Assembly: GCA_946531785.1 (NCBI GenBank)
Contig: CAMNAT010000062.1
Coordinates: forward strand, 1-8,686
Length of the DNA: 8,686 bases
Direction of reading: 5' to 3'
DNA from: an uncultured Oscillospiraceae bacterium
GTDB lineage: Bacteria > Bacillota > Clostridia > UBA1381
In this document: piece after piece, positions 1 to 5,963 of the stretch
Layout: the number at the start of each line of letters is the position of its first letter
Numbering within the stretch: position 1 is the stretch's first letter
Program-made: the position numbers and the translations under genes
The notes under the pieces: model-generated
Seen by the model: the letters and a program-made list of their open reading frames with translations, nothing else
Database searches by the model: none
What the model was told of the DNA's origin: nothing

Positions 1-848
1 TCAGAGCCGGCATGAGTCCTGCCGAGGCGCTCAATACCGCTAATGATGATCTGTGCGCCGAAAATCCGGAGGGAATGTTTGCTACGGTATTCGCGGCGGT
101 GCTTGATATATATACGGGCGAGCTGCGCTATGCAAATGCCGGACATACCAGACCGGTTATTATACGGAACGGCAAGGCGGAGTTTATAAAGCCCGATACG
201 GGCATAGCTCTGGGCTTATTTGAAGATGCCGGTATAATAGATGAGGTGCTCATGCTCGATAAGGGCGACGGGATATTTCTCTATACCGATGGTGTTACAG
301 AGGCGGTAAACGGCAGTAATGAGTTTTACGGTGAAAAACGACTCATCGCAACTGTCACAGAAGGTGATGCCGCCGCTATGTTAGAAGAGGTCATTGCTTC
401 TGTGAAGTCATTTACAAACGGCTGCGAGCAGTTTGACGACCTCACCGCGCTTGCAGTATTCTATGAAACCGAGATGGTGAAAAGAAGCATGGAGCCGAAT
501 CTGGACGCGATGGACGAGGTAAAGAGCGTAATATTCAAGGCGGCATCGGGCAGCAGAATGAAGCTCAAGATCATCCTTGCATGTGAGGAGATATTCACAA
601 ATATCGTAAGCTATTCAGGTGCGGGGCATGTAGATTTTCTGTGCGTAAAAAAGGATGATAAGCTCGTGATAAGATTTTCCGATAACGGCAGCCCGTTTGA
701 CCCGGTAAATGCTGAGATCCAGGAAAAGGAATTTGAGGAATTCGATACCGGCGGCATGGGCATAGGGATTGTTAAGCAGATCACCGAAAAGCTGACATAC
801 CGGAGGATAGAGGATAAAAATATTCTCAGAATGGTCTTTAAGCTATAA
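1..848 (+). CDS. PP2C/SpoIIE-type phosphatase fused to RsbW-like ATPase domain (5' partial)
   Basis: The reading frame is open from base 3, and the first ATG (base 12) lies inside a conserved domain, so the true start is upstream of the window. Counting from that ATG, residues 1-150 are the C-terminal half of a PP2C/SpoIIE serine phosphatase domain: NAGH at 42-45, FLYTDGVTEA at 89-98 with metal-binding Asp93, and the closing FDDLTALAVF at 141-150. Residues 155-278 are a GHKL ATPase domain of the RsbW/SpoIIAB anti-sigma kinase kind: N-box ACEEIFTNI (190-198), FSDNG (222-226) and GGMGIGI (247-253). In this family the phosphatase activates an anti-sigma antagonist by removing phosphate from serine, while the ATPase domain phosphorylates it or binds a sigma factor. 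The sensory N-terminus is not visible, so signal and location are unknown. The next gene follows after 2 nt. The domain calls are firm; the partner is not identifiable here. Confidence 0.88.
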   Translation, partial: RAGMSPAEALNTANDDLCAENPEGMFATVFAAVLDIYTGELRYANAGHTRPVIIRNGKAEFIKPDTGIALGLFEDAGIIDEVLMLDKGDGIFLYTDGVTEAVNGSNEFYGEKRLIATVTEGDAAAMLEEVIASVKSFTNGCEQFDDLTALAVFYETEMVKRSMEPNLDAMDEVKSVIFKAASGSRMKLKIILACEEIFTNIVSYSGAGHVDFLCVKKDDKLVIRFSDNGSPFDPVNAEIQEKEFEEFDTGGMGIGIVKQITEKLTYRRIEDKNILRMVFKL

Positions 849-850
849 CA

Positions 851-1762
851 ATGAAACGAATACTTAAATACACGGTGCCGCAAAAGTATTGCGGCACTCG
901 TCTTAATGACGCGCTGCGGCGCGGTATGAAAATGTCCGGCTCGCTTATTAAGGAGCTGAAAACATATGAGGACGGTCTGATTCTGAACGGCAGACGCGCA
1001 AGGACAACGGACACCGTACAAAGCGGTGATATAATAGTCTGCACGCTGCATGATGCCGATCCTGAAAACATCATCCCGACCGTGATGCGGCTCGATATTA
1101 TGTATGAGGATGAGGATATCCTTATAATCAACAAGCCGCCGCATATGCCTGTGCATCCGACAAAGGGGCATATGACAGATACTCTCGCAAACGGAGTCAT
1201 GGCGCATTACAGAGAAAACGGAGAGGCGCATTTGTTCCGCGCGGTGAACCGTCTTGACAGCGATACCTCCGGCGTGCTGTGCATAGCAAAAAACAGCTAC
1301 GCCAACGCGCGGCTGTGTGATGAGATAGCATCGGGCAAGCTGCAGCGTGAATATATTTCGATAGTTGAGGGAACGATCAATGAATCAGGGACAGTAAACG
1401 CGCCGATAGCAAGGGTGAACTATTTGAAGCGTGCTGTGAGAGAGGACGGGCAGGCTGCGGTGACACACTATGAGCCGGTCTCGGTCGGAGGCGGTTACAC
1501 GCTTCTGCGGCTGCGGCTCGAAATGGGCAGAACGCATCAGATACGGGTGCATATGCAGTACATCGGTCATCCGCTTCTGGGCGACTGGCTCTACGGAACG
1601 GAGAACAAGGCATTGTTCCCGCGCCACGCCCTGCACTCGCGGCATCTGCGGCTCACCCATCCGGTGACGGGCGAGGATATGGAGTTCACAGCGCCGATGC
1701 CGGAAGATATGCAAAACTTTATGGAAATAAATAATTTTTTCCAAAATCAAAAAAAGTATTGA
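851..1762 (+). CDS. RluA-family RNA pseudouridine synthase
   Basis: This 303-residue protein should isomerise specific uridines to pseudouridine in rRNA or tRNA. The N-terminus (about residues 10-66) looks like the S4-type RNA-binding domain of RluC/RluD proteins. The catalytic domain follows, with INKPPHMPVHP at 93-103, the signature NRLDSDTSG at 133-141 containing catalytic Asp136, and GRTHQIRVHM at 226-235 followed by GHPLLGDWLYG. The length is normal for the family. The ATG at 851 gives a full N-terminal domain, but I see no good Shine-Dalgarno sequence; the 2-nt gap after the upstream stop suggests translational coupling. The target uridine cannot be told from sequence, so no symbol is given. 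The last roughly 13 codons are very AT-rich and lie beyond the conserved fold; they coincide with the upstream part of the trp promoter, and the TGA stop is inside its -35 box. Confidence 0.93.
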   Translation: MKRILKYTVPQKYCGTRLNDALRRGMKMSGSLIKELKTYEDGLILNGRRARTTDTVQSGDIIVCTLHDADPENIIPTVMRLDIMYEDEDILIINKPPHMPVHPTKGHMTDTLANGVMAHYRENGEAHLFRAVNRLDSDTSGVLCIAKNSYANARLCDEIASGKLQREYISIVEGTINESGTVNAPIARVNYLKRAVREDGQAAVTHYEPVSVGGGYTLLRLRLEMGRTHQIRVHMQYIGHPLLGDWLYGTENKALFPRHALHSRHLRLTHPVTGEDMEFTAPMPEDMQNFMEINNFFQNQKKY

Positions 1763-1787
1763 CAAATCGGCTTTGAGATGGTATAAT
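1759..1787 (+). promoter_or_regulatory. Sigma-A (sigma-70 type) promoter of the trp operon
   Basis: The sequence shows a perfect -35 box TTGACA (1759-1764), a 17-nt spacer and a perfect -10 box TATAAT (1782-1787). A TG at 1779-1780 makes it an extended -10 promoter. The 30 nt upstream are A/T-rich (1726-1758) and could act as an UP element. Transcription would start near 1794, just ahead of the T-box leader. The TGA stop of the pseudouridine synthase gene (1760-1762) lies within the -35 box. No operator-like inverted repeat is seen on the promoter, which fits control by the RNA leader alone. Confidence 0.9.
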
Positions 1788-1991
1788 CTCAATAATCGAT
1801 TTTAAACCGTTGATGCAGAAAAAAGTCAGAACCGGTCTTTACGAGCGAGCGGATGGTGGTGTGAGTTCCGCATAGACTCTCTGAGTAATATGGACTGCCT
1901 GAGGGCGGCGTTAAATGCGCTGACGCATGACCGGCGTTACGGGTCGGGAGTATGGAGGTACTCCGCAAAGAGTATGGGTCAAACCATAAAG

Positions 1992-2028
1992 CAAGGTGGC
2001 ACCGCGGATATTGATTTATTCGTCCTTG
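1992..2028 (+). promoter_or_regulatory. T-box antiterminator helix
   Basis: CAAGG (1992-1996) pairs with CCTTG (2024-2028). The seven-base bulge TGGCACC (1997-2003) is left free to bind the tRNA NCCA end. GCGGATA (2004-2010) then pairs with TATTCGT (2017-2023), using two G-U pairs, around a six-base loop. This is the standard T-box antiterminator shape. Its 3' strand (2021-2028) is also the 5' strand of the terminator, so the two structures exclude each other. Confidence 0.9.
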
Positions 2029-2058
2029 ACAGAGCATCTTCTGTCGGGGACGTTTTTT
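2021..2058 (+). terminator. Intrinsic terminator of the T-box leader
   Basis: A 13-bp stem forms between 2021-2033 and 2040-2052, all Watson-Crick except two G-U pairs, around a six-base loop (2034-2039). It is followed directly by six T residues (2053-2058). When tRNA-Trp is charged the antiterminator is not stabilised, this hairpin forms, and transcription stops about 35 nt before trpE. Confidence 0.95.
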
Positions 2059-2078
2059 ACTTTAAATAAATAATCTTT

Positions 2079-2085
2079 GAGGGGG
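2079..2085 (+). promoter_or_regulatory. Ribosome binding site of trpE
   Basis: GAGGGGG lies 7 nt before the ATG at 2093. A second in-frame ATG at 2096 would sit at 10 nt. The first fits better, and the choice changes the protein by only one residue. The site is outside the terminator hairpin, so control is on transcription rather than on ribosome access. Confidence 0.75.
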
Positions 2086-2092
2086 CTGCAAA

Positions 2093-3559
2093 ATGATGTA
2101 TTTTCCTGAATATGAAAAGGTGCGGGAGTACGCGGACACGGGCGAATATGACATATTCCCGGTGAGCTGCGAGATACTTTCTGATATATGTACGCCGATA
2201 GAGGCGATAAAAAAGCTCAGGAATGTATCTGACCATACATACATTCTTGAATCTGTCGCCGGTAACGAAAAATGGGGACGGTACACATTTTTGGGCTTTG
2301 AGCCGAAGCTTGAGATCACCTGTGCGGGCGGAAGGATGAAGATAGGTAGAAGGACCATCGAGACCGATGATCCGACCTCTGAGATACGCAAGCTGCTGTC
2401 GAAGTACAGGAGCCCGAAGCTCGACTATCTTCCGACATTCACAGGCGGACTTGTCGGATACTTCTCATATGATTATCTCGGCTATAGCGAGCCTGCGGTA
2501 AGGGTCGAGGTAAACGATACGGAGAGCTTCAAGGATGTTGATCTTATGCTGTTCGATAAGGTGATCGCATATGACAACTACCGCCAGAAGATAGTGCTCA
2601 TCGTCAATATGAAGCTGAATGACGCGGAGAATGAATATGCTCGCGCAAGGGCAGAGCTTGACCGGCTGAAGGATATCCTGTATAACGGCGAGCCTGCCGA
2701 TATTCCGGCGGGGCAGCTCAAAGGCGAGACAGAAGCTCTGTTTTCAAAGGAAGAGTTCTGCGAAATGGTAGACCGCGCAAAGGAATATATAAAAGAGGGC
2801 GACATCTTTCAGATAGTCCTTTCAAACAGATTGTCGGCGCGATTCAGCGGTAGTCTGCTCAACACCTACAGAGTGCTGCGGACAATAAATCCGTCACCGT
2901 ATATGTTTTATTTTTCGGGAACTGATGTTGAGGTCGCCGGGGCTTCACCGGAAACGCTGGTAAAGCTTGAGGATGGAGTTCTCCACACCTTTCCGCTTGC
3001 GGGAACGCGTCCGCGGGGGAGGAACGAGGCTGAGGATAAAGCGCTGGAACGCGAGCTTTTGCGCGATGAAAAAGAGCTTGCCGAGCATAATATGCTCGTC
3101 GATCTCGGGCGGAACGATCTCGGCAGGATAAGCCGATTCGGAACTGTTGAGGTCGAGAAGCTGCATAGCATCGAGCGGTTTTCGCATGTTATGCACATCG
3201 GCTCGACCGTGCGCGGCGAGATAAGTCCGGAGCATGACGCGCTCGATGCCGTGAACGCGGTGCTTCCTGCGGGAACGCTCTCGGGCGCACCTAAAATAAG
3301 GGCTTGCCAGCTCATTGCAGAGCTTGAGGACAACAAGCGCGGCATATACGGCGGCGCGATAGGCTATATTGATTTTACCGGCAACCTTGACACATGCATC
3401 GCTATCAGGATCGCGTATAAGAAAAACGGCAAGGTATTCGTAAGGAGCGGCGCGGGTATCGTTTATGACTCGGTGCCGGAGAAGGAATACACAGAGTGTA
3501 TAAACAAGGCCGCGGCGGTCGTAAACGCGCTGAAGGCTGCGGAGGAGGCGGAGCTATGA
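2093..3559 (+). CDS. trpE: Anthranilate synthase component I (TrpE)
   Basis: TrpE converts chorismate to anthranilate with ammonia supplied by TrpG, the first step dedicated to tryptophan. At 488 residues it is of usual length. The N-terminal domain carries ILES at 51-54, matching the LLES element that binds tryptophan in feedback-inhibited TrpE, so allosteric inhibition is probable. The chorismate-binding C-terminal domain shows IFQIVLSNR (238-246), NPSPYMF (266-272), GASPETLV (283-290), PLAGTRPRG (301-309), AEHNMLVDLGRND (330-342), GSTVRG (370-375), PAGTLSGAPK (392-401) and GAGIVYDSVPEKEY (453-466). PabB is the close relative to exclude; the Trp T-box and the neighbouring trp genes settle it. 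The stop overlaps the trpG start as ATGA, which suggests coupled translation of the two subunits. Confidence 0.97.
   Translation: MMYFPEYEKVREYADTGEYDIFPVSCEILSDICTPIEAIKKLRNVSDHTYILESVAGNEKWGRYTFLGFEPKLEITCAGGRMKIGRRTIETDDPTSEIRKLLSKYRSPKLDYLPTFTGGLVGYFSYDYLGYSEPAVRVEVNDTESFKDVDLMLFDKVIAYDNYRQKIVLIVNMKLNDAENEYARARAELDRLKDILYNGEPADIPAGQLKGETEALFSKEEFCEMVDRAKEYIKEGDIFQIVLSNRLSARFSGSLLNTYRVLRTINPSPYMFYFSGTDVEVAGASPETLVKLEDGVLHTFPLAGTRPRGRNEAEDKALERELLRDEKELAEHNMLVDLGRNDLGRISRFGTVEVEKLHSIERFSHVMHIGSTVRGEISPEHDALDAVNAVLPAGTLSGAPKIRACQLIAELEDNKRGIYGGAIGYIDFTGNLDTCIAIRIAYKKNGKVFVRSGAGIVYDSVPEKEYTECINKAAAVVNALKAAEEAEL
3541..3548 (+). promoter_or_regulatory. Ribosome binding site of trpG inside trpE
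   Basis: GGAGGAGG lies in the last codons of trpE, 7 nt before the ATG at 3556. It decides the trpG start: the same frame is open further upstream (ATG at 3496), but that longer form would add about 20 residues of non-homologous Gly/Arg-rich sequence and has no such site. Confidence 0.85.
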
Positions 3560-4119
3560 TACTGCTTATAGATAACTATGACAGCTTTTCATATAATCTG
3601 TATCAGCTCGTGGGCGAGATCGAGCCGGATATAAAGGTGATAAGAAATGATGAGCTGACGATAGACGAGATCGCGGCACTTGCACCTGACAGGATAATCA
3701 TTTCCCCCGGCCCCGGCAGACCGGAGAACGCGGGCAATATCATTGAGGTAGCGCGGACGGTGTCAAAGCTGATCCCGACGCTCGGCGTATGTCTGGGACA
3801 TCAGGCGATATGCGCCGCATACGGCGCGGAGATAACCTACGCAAAGCAGCTCATGCACGGCAAGCAGTCCGGTATAGCGTTTGATCCGCACTGCAGACTG
3901 TTCAAGGACTGCCCGGCGTCTATGAAGGTAGCAAGATATCATTCGCTTGCCGCGAACACTCAGACGATCCCGGAATGTCTTAAGATCACCGCGAAAGCAT
4001 ATGACGGTGAGATCATGGCGGTGATGCACAGGGACTATCCGATATACGGCGTGCAGTTCCACCCGGAATCGATAATGACGCTGGACGGAAAGCGGATGCT
4101 GAGTAATTTTATAAAGTAA
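3556..4119 (+). CDS. trpG: Anthranilate synthase component II, glutamine amidotransferase (TrpG)
   Basis: TrpG hydrolyses glutamine and passes ammonia to TrpE. The protein is 187 residues, a normal size for a stand-alone class I glutaminase. It starts with the family hallmark MILLIDNYDSFSYN. The oxyanion region is SPGPGRP (50-56). The nucleophile is Cys79 in GVCLGHQ (77-83), and the rest of the triad is His169 and Glu171 in QFHPES (167-172). HGKQSG (101-106) and RYHSL (127-131) are also typical. PabA is nearly identical in sequence, and some bacteria use one protein for both folate and tryptophan; its place between trpE and trpD argues for a tryptophan role here. The start is set by a 4-nt ATGA overlap with trpE and a strong ribosome binding site. 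Confidence 0.96.
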   Translation: MILLIDNYDSFSYNLYQLVGEIEPDIKVIRNDELTIDEIAALAPDRIIISPGPGRPENAGNIIEVARTVSKLIPTLGVCLGHQAICAAYGAEITYAKQLMHGKQSGIAFDPHCRLFKDCPASMKVARYHSLAANTQTIPECLKITAKAYDGEIMAVMHRDYPIYGVQFHPESIMTLDGKRMLSNFIK

Positions 4120-4155
4120 GTATATAAGTAAGGTATATAGAGTAAGAAGGAAATA
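4120..4155 (+). repeat. trpG-trpD spacer with imperfect direct repeats and trpD ribosome binding site
   Basis: This 36-nt gap is the only real spacer among the seven trp genes. Together with the last bases of trpG it holds a short imperfect direct repeat, AGTAAGTATATA (4115-4126) and AGTAAGGTATATA (4127-4139), and then a third partial copy AGTAAGAA (4141-4148) that runs into the trpD ribosome binding site AGAAGGA (4145-4151). I see no hairpin with a T-run and no promoter, so the transcript probably continues. Confidence 0.6.
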
Positions 4156-5184
4156 ATGATGATCAAGGATGCAATAATAAAGATCGTAAGCAAAGAGGAT
4201 CTCAGCTATGACGAGGCGTATGAGGTCATGAACGAGATCATGTCGGGCGGCACAACGCCGACGCAGAATGCCGCGTTCCTTGCCTCGCTTTCAACAAAGA
4301 GCGCCAGGGCAGAGACCACAGACGAGATAGCCGGATGCGCTGCCGCTATGCGCGCGCATGCGACAAGGGTAGAGACCGGAATGGAGGTTTTTGATATAGT
4401 AGGCACCGGCGGCGATAACGCGCAAAGCTTCAATATTTCCACCACCTCCGCGCTTGTAGCGGCGGCAGGCGGAATGAAGGTGGCAAAGCACGGCAACCGC
4501 GCCGCGTCATCAAGCTGCGGGACTGCCGATTGCCTTGAGGCGCTCGGAGTGAACATAATGCAGGAGCCGGAAAAGTGTGTTGAGCTGCTCGAAAAGGTCG
4601 GAATGTGCTTCTTCTTCGCACAGAAGTATCATACATCCATGAAGTATGTGGGCGCTATCCGGCGCGAGCTGGGCTTCAGGACAGTGTTCAACATCCTCGG
4701 ACCGCTCACAAATCCCGGTATGCCGCAGATGCAGCTTCTGGGTGTCTATGACGACTATCTTGCCGAGCCGCTTGCGCGTGTGCTTGTGAGCCTTGGCGTA
4801 AAGCGCGGCATGGTAGTATACGGTCAGGATAAGCTTGATGAGATCTCAATGAGCGCGCCGACTACCATATGCGAGTTCAAGGACGGGTGGTATAAGACCT
4901 ACACCATCACGCCGGAGCAGTTCGGCTTTGAGCGCTGCGACAGGAACGAGCTTAAGGGCGGCACACCGGAGGAGAACGCGAGGATAACGCGTGAAATATT
5001 AAGCGGAGCTAAGGGCGCAAAGCGGAACGCGGTGCTTATGAATGCCGGAGCGGCTCTCTATATCGGCGGAAAGGCAGGATCGATGCAGGAGGGCGTAACG
5101 CTTGCGGCGGAGCTGATCGATTCAGGAAGCGCGTTGAAAACGCTTGATTCTCTGATAACGATATCGAATGAGGTAATCAGATGA
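4156..5184 (+). CDS. trpD: Anthranilate phosphoribosyltransferase (TrpD)
   Basis: TrpD transfers phosphoribose from PRPP to anthranilate. The 342-residue length is typical of the stand-alone enzyme, not fused to TrpG as in E. coli. Seen motifs are the PRPP loop GTGGD (83-87), NIST (93-96), KHGNR (111-115), RRELGFRT (169-176) with the anthranilate-contact arginine, NILGPLTNP (179-187), and the metal-binding DE pair at 228-229. The usual HGxDGLDE reads YGQDKLDE (222-229), but the acidic pair is kept. Two ATGs compete: 4156, only 4 nt after the ribosome binding site, and 4159, 7 nt after it. The second may be the real start, shortening the protein by one residue. The stop overlaps trpC by ATGA. 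Confidence 0.96.
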   Translation: MMIKDAIIKIVSKEDLSYDEAYEVMNEIMSGGTTPTQNAAFLASLSTKSARAETTDEIAGCAAAMRAHATRVETGMEVFDIVGTGGDNAQSFNISTTSALVAAAGGMKVAKHGNRAASSSCGTADCLEALGVNIMQEPEKCVELLEKVGMCFFFAQKYHTSMKYVGAIRRELGFRTVFNILGPLTNPGMPQMQLLGVYDDYLAEPLARVLVSLGVKRGMVVYGQDKLDEISMSAPTTICEFKDGWYKTYTITPEQFGFERCDRNELKGGTPEENARITREILSGAKGAKRNAVLMNAGAALYIGGKAGSMQEGVTLAAELIDSGSALKTLDSLITISNEVIR

Positions 5185-5963
5185 CTATCCTTGATGAGCT
5201 TGCATCGGCCGCAAAGGAACGCGTTGCGGCGGCAAAGAAAAAGATACCGGCGGATATAATGAAGCAAACGGCGCTTGCTCTTCCGCGCGGCGGATCTGAG
5301 TTTGAAAAAGCGCTCAGAGGCGAGGGGCTTTCGTTTATCTGTGAATGTAAAAAGGCATCGCCGTCAAAGGGGCTTATAGCCGAGGATTTTCCGTATCTTG
5401 AAATAGCCGCGGAATATGAGGCGGCGGGAGCTGACTGCATATCGGTGCTGACGGAGCCGACAAGGTTTCTCGGCAGCGATGGATATCTCAGAGATATCGC
5501 GGCGGCTGTTTCGATACCGTGCCTCAGGAAGGACTTTATCGTAGATGAGTATATGATCTATGAGGCCAGGATGCTAGGTGCGGCGGCAGTGCTTCTTATC
5601 TGCTCCATACTGTCAGAGGGACAGATAAGGGAGTATATAAAAATATGTGACGCGCTTGGTATATCCGCCCTGGTCGAAGCGCATGATGAAGCTGAAATAC
5701 ATACGGCGCTTTGCGCCGGTGCGCGGATCGTAGGCGTGAACAACCGCAACCTCAGAGATTTTTCCGTCGATACGGAAAACAGCCGGCGGATGAGGGCTTT
5801 GGTGCCGAAGGATGTGCTTTTTGTATCCGAGAGCGGAGTAAGGACTGCGGAGGATACGGCGCGGCTTGCAGCTATCGGCGCTGATGCGGTGCTGATAGGC
5901 GAAACGCTGATGCGCGCGGGTGATAAAAAAATGAAGCTTCTGGAGCTGAAGGGCAGGTTATGA
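5181..5963 (+). CDS. trpC: Indole-3-glycerol phosphate synthase (TrpC)
   Basis: TrpC closes the indole ring, turning CdRP into indole-3-glycerol phosphate with loss of CO2. It is a 260-residue single-domain beta/alpha barrel, not the TrpC-TrpF fusion of enterics. The active-site residues are all present: Glu55 and Lys57 with Ser60 in ECKKASPSKG (55-64), Lys117 in LRKDF (115-119), Glu166 in VEAHDE (165-170), Asn187 in NNRNL (187-191), and Glu217-Ser218 in SESG (216-219). The phosphate-binding end is GADAVLIGE (233-241). The start is fixed by the ATGA overlap with trpD and by GAGG at 5170-5173, 7 nt upstream. The gene overlaps trpF in the same way at its end. Confidence 0.97.
   Translation: MTILDELASAAKERVAAAKKKIPADIMKQTALALPRGGSEFEKALRGEGLSFICECKKASPSKGLIAEDFPYLEIAAEYEAAGADCISVLTEPTRFLGSDGYLRDIAAAVSIPCLRKDFIVDEYMIYEARMLGAAAVLLICSILSEGQIREYIKICDALGISALVEAHDEAEIHTALCAGARIVGVNNRNLRDFSVDTENSRRMRALVPKDVLFVSESGVRTAEDTARLAAIGADAVLIGETLMRAGDKKMKLLELKGRL

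Larger units (their letters stand above)
1795..2058 (+). promoter_or_regulatory. Tryptophan-specific T-box riboswitch leader
   Basis: This untranslated leader senses uncharged tRNA-Trp and controls transcription of the trp genes. The canonical T-box AAGGTGGCACCGCGG lies at 1993-2007. Stem I can be drawn as GCAG 1815-1818 with CTGC 1895-1898, TCAGA 1826-1830 with TCTGA 1880-1884, GGTCT 1834-1838 with AGACT 1874-1878, and GCGGA 1849-1853 with TCCGC 1867-1871. The conserved distal GGTGTGAG is at 1858-1865. The specifier loop holds AGTA (1884-1887) and then UGG (1891-1893) followed by A, so the codon read is tryptophan. The variable base of the tRNA-end-binding bulge TGGCACC (1997-2003) is C2000; it would pair with discriminator G73, the base in bacterial tRNA-Trp, an independent match. 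Further hairpins are GGAGTA/TACTCC (1947-1964) and TATGG/CCATA (1973-1988). Pairings were drawn by eye; the class and the specifier are secure. Confidence 0.95.

Noticed and set aside
1722..1743. TGGAAA/TTTCCA inverted repeat near the end of the pseudouridine synthase gene, considered as its terminator.
   Set aside because: The stem is only 6 bp of mostly A-T pairs with a 10-base loop, no U-tract follows on the + strand, and it lies inside coding sequence. The region is better read as AT-rich promoter upstream DNA.
1813..1875. A 20-codon frame at the start of the leader, considered as a trp leader peptide for ribosome-mediated attenuation.
   Set aside because: It contains no Trp codon and no ribosome binding site, and the region is explained as T-box stem I.
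1789..2037. An 82-codon frame on the minus strand opposite the T-box leader.
   Set aside because: It lies opposite a well-defined structured RNA, has no recognisable domain and no ribosome binding site.
1890..2069. A 59-codon open frame on the + strand running through the T-box leader, with one Trp codon.
   Set aside because: It has no ribosome binding site, its ATG overlaps the specifier codon, and every part of it coincides with T-box structure and the terminator. The open frame is most likely chance.
2908..3345. A 145-codon frame on the minus strand inside trpE (also other long minus-strand frames, such as 611-1231 and 7617-8099).
   Set aside because: These are shadows of strong + strand genes in GC-rich codons. 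Their translations are Ser/Arg/Pro-rich low-complexity sequence without domains.
3496..3555. An upstream extended start for trpG, adding 20 residues.
   Set aside because: The added residues overlap trpE in another frame and are Gly/Arg-rich. The ATG at 3556 has a strong ribosome binding site and begins exactly at the family's conserved N-terminus.
2093..3559. PabB (aminodeoxychorismate synthase) as an alternative to TrpE.
   Set aside because: The ILES tryptophan-binding element, the Trp-specific T-box and the complete trp gene set after it all favour TrpE.
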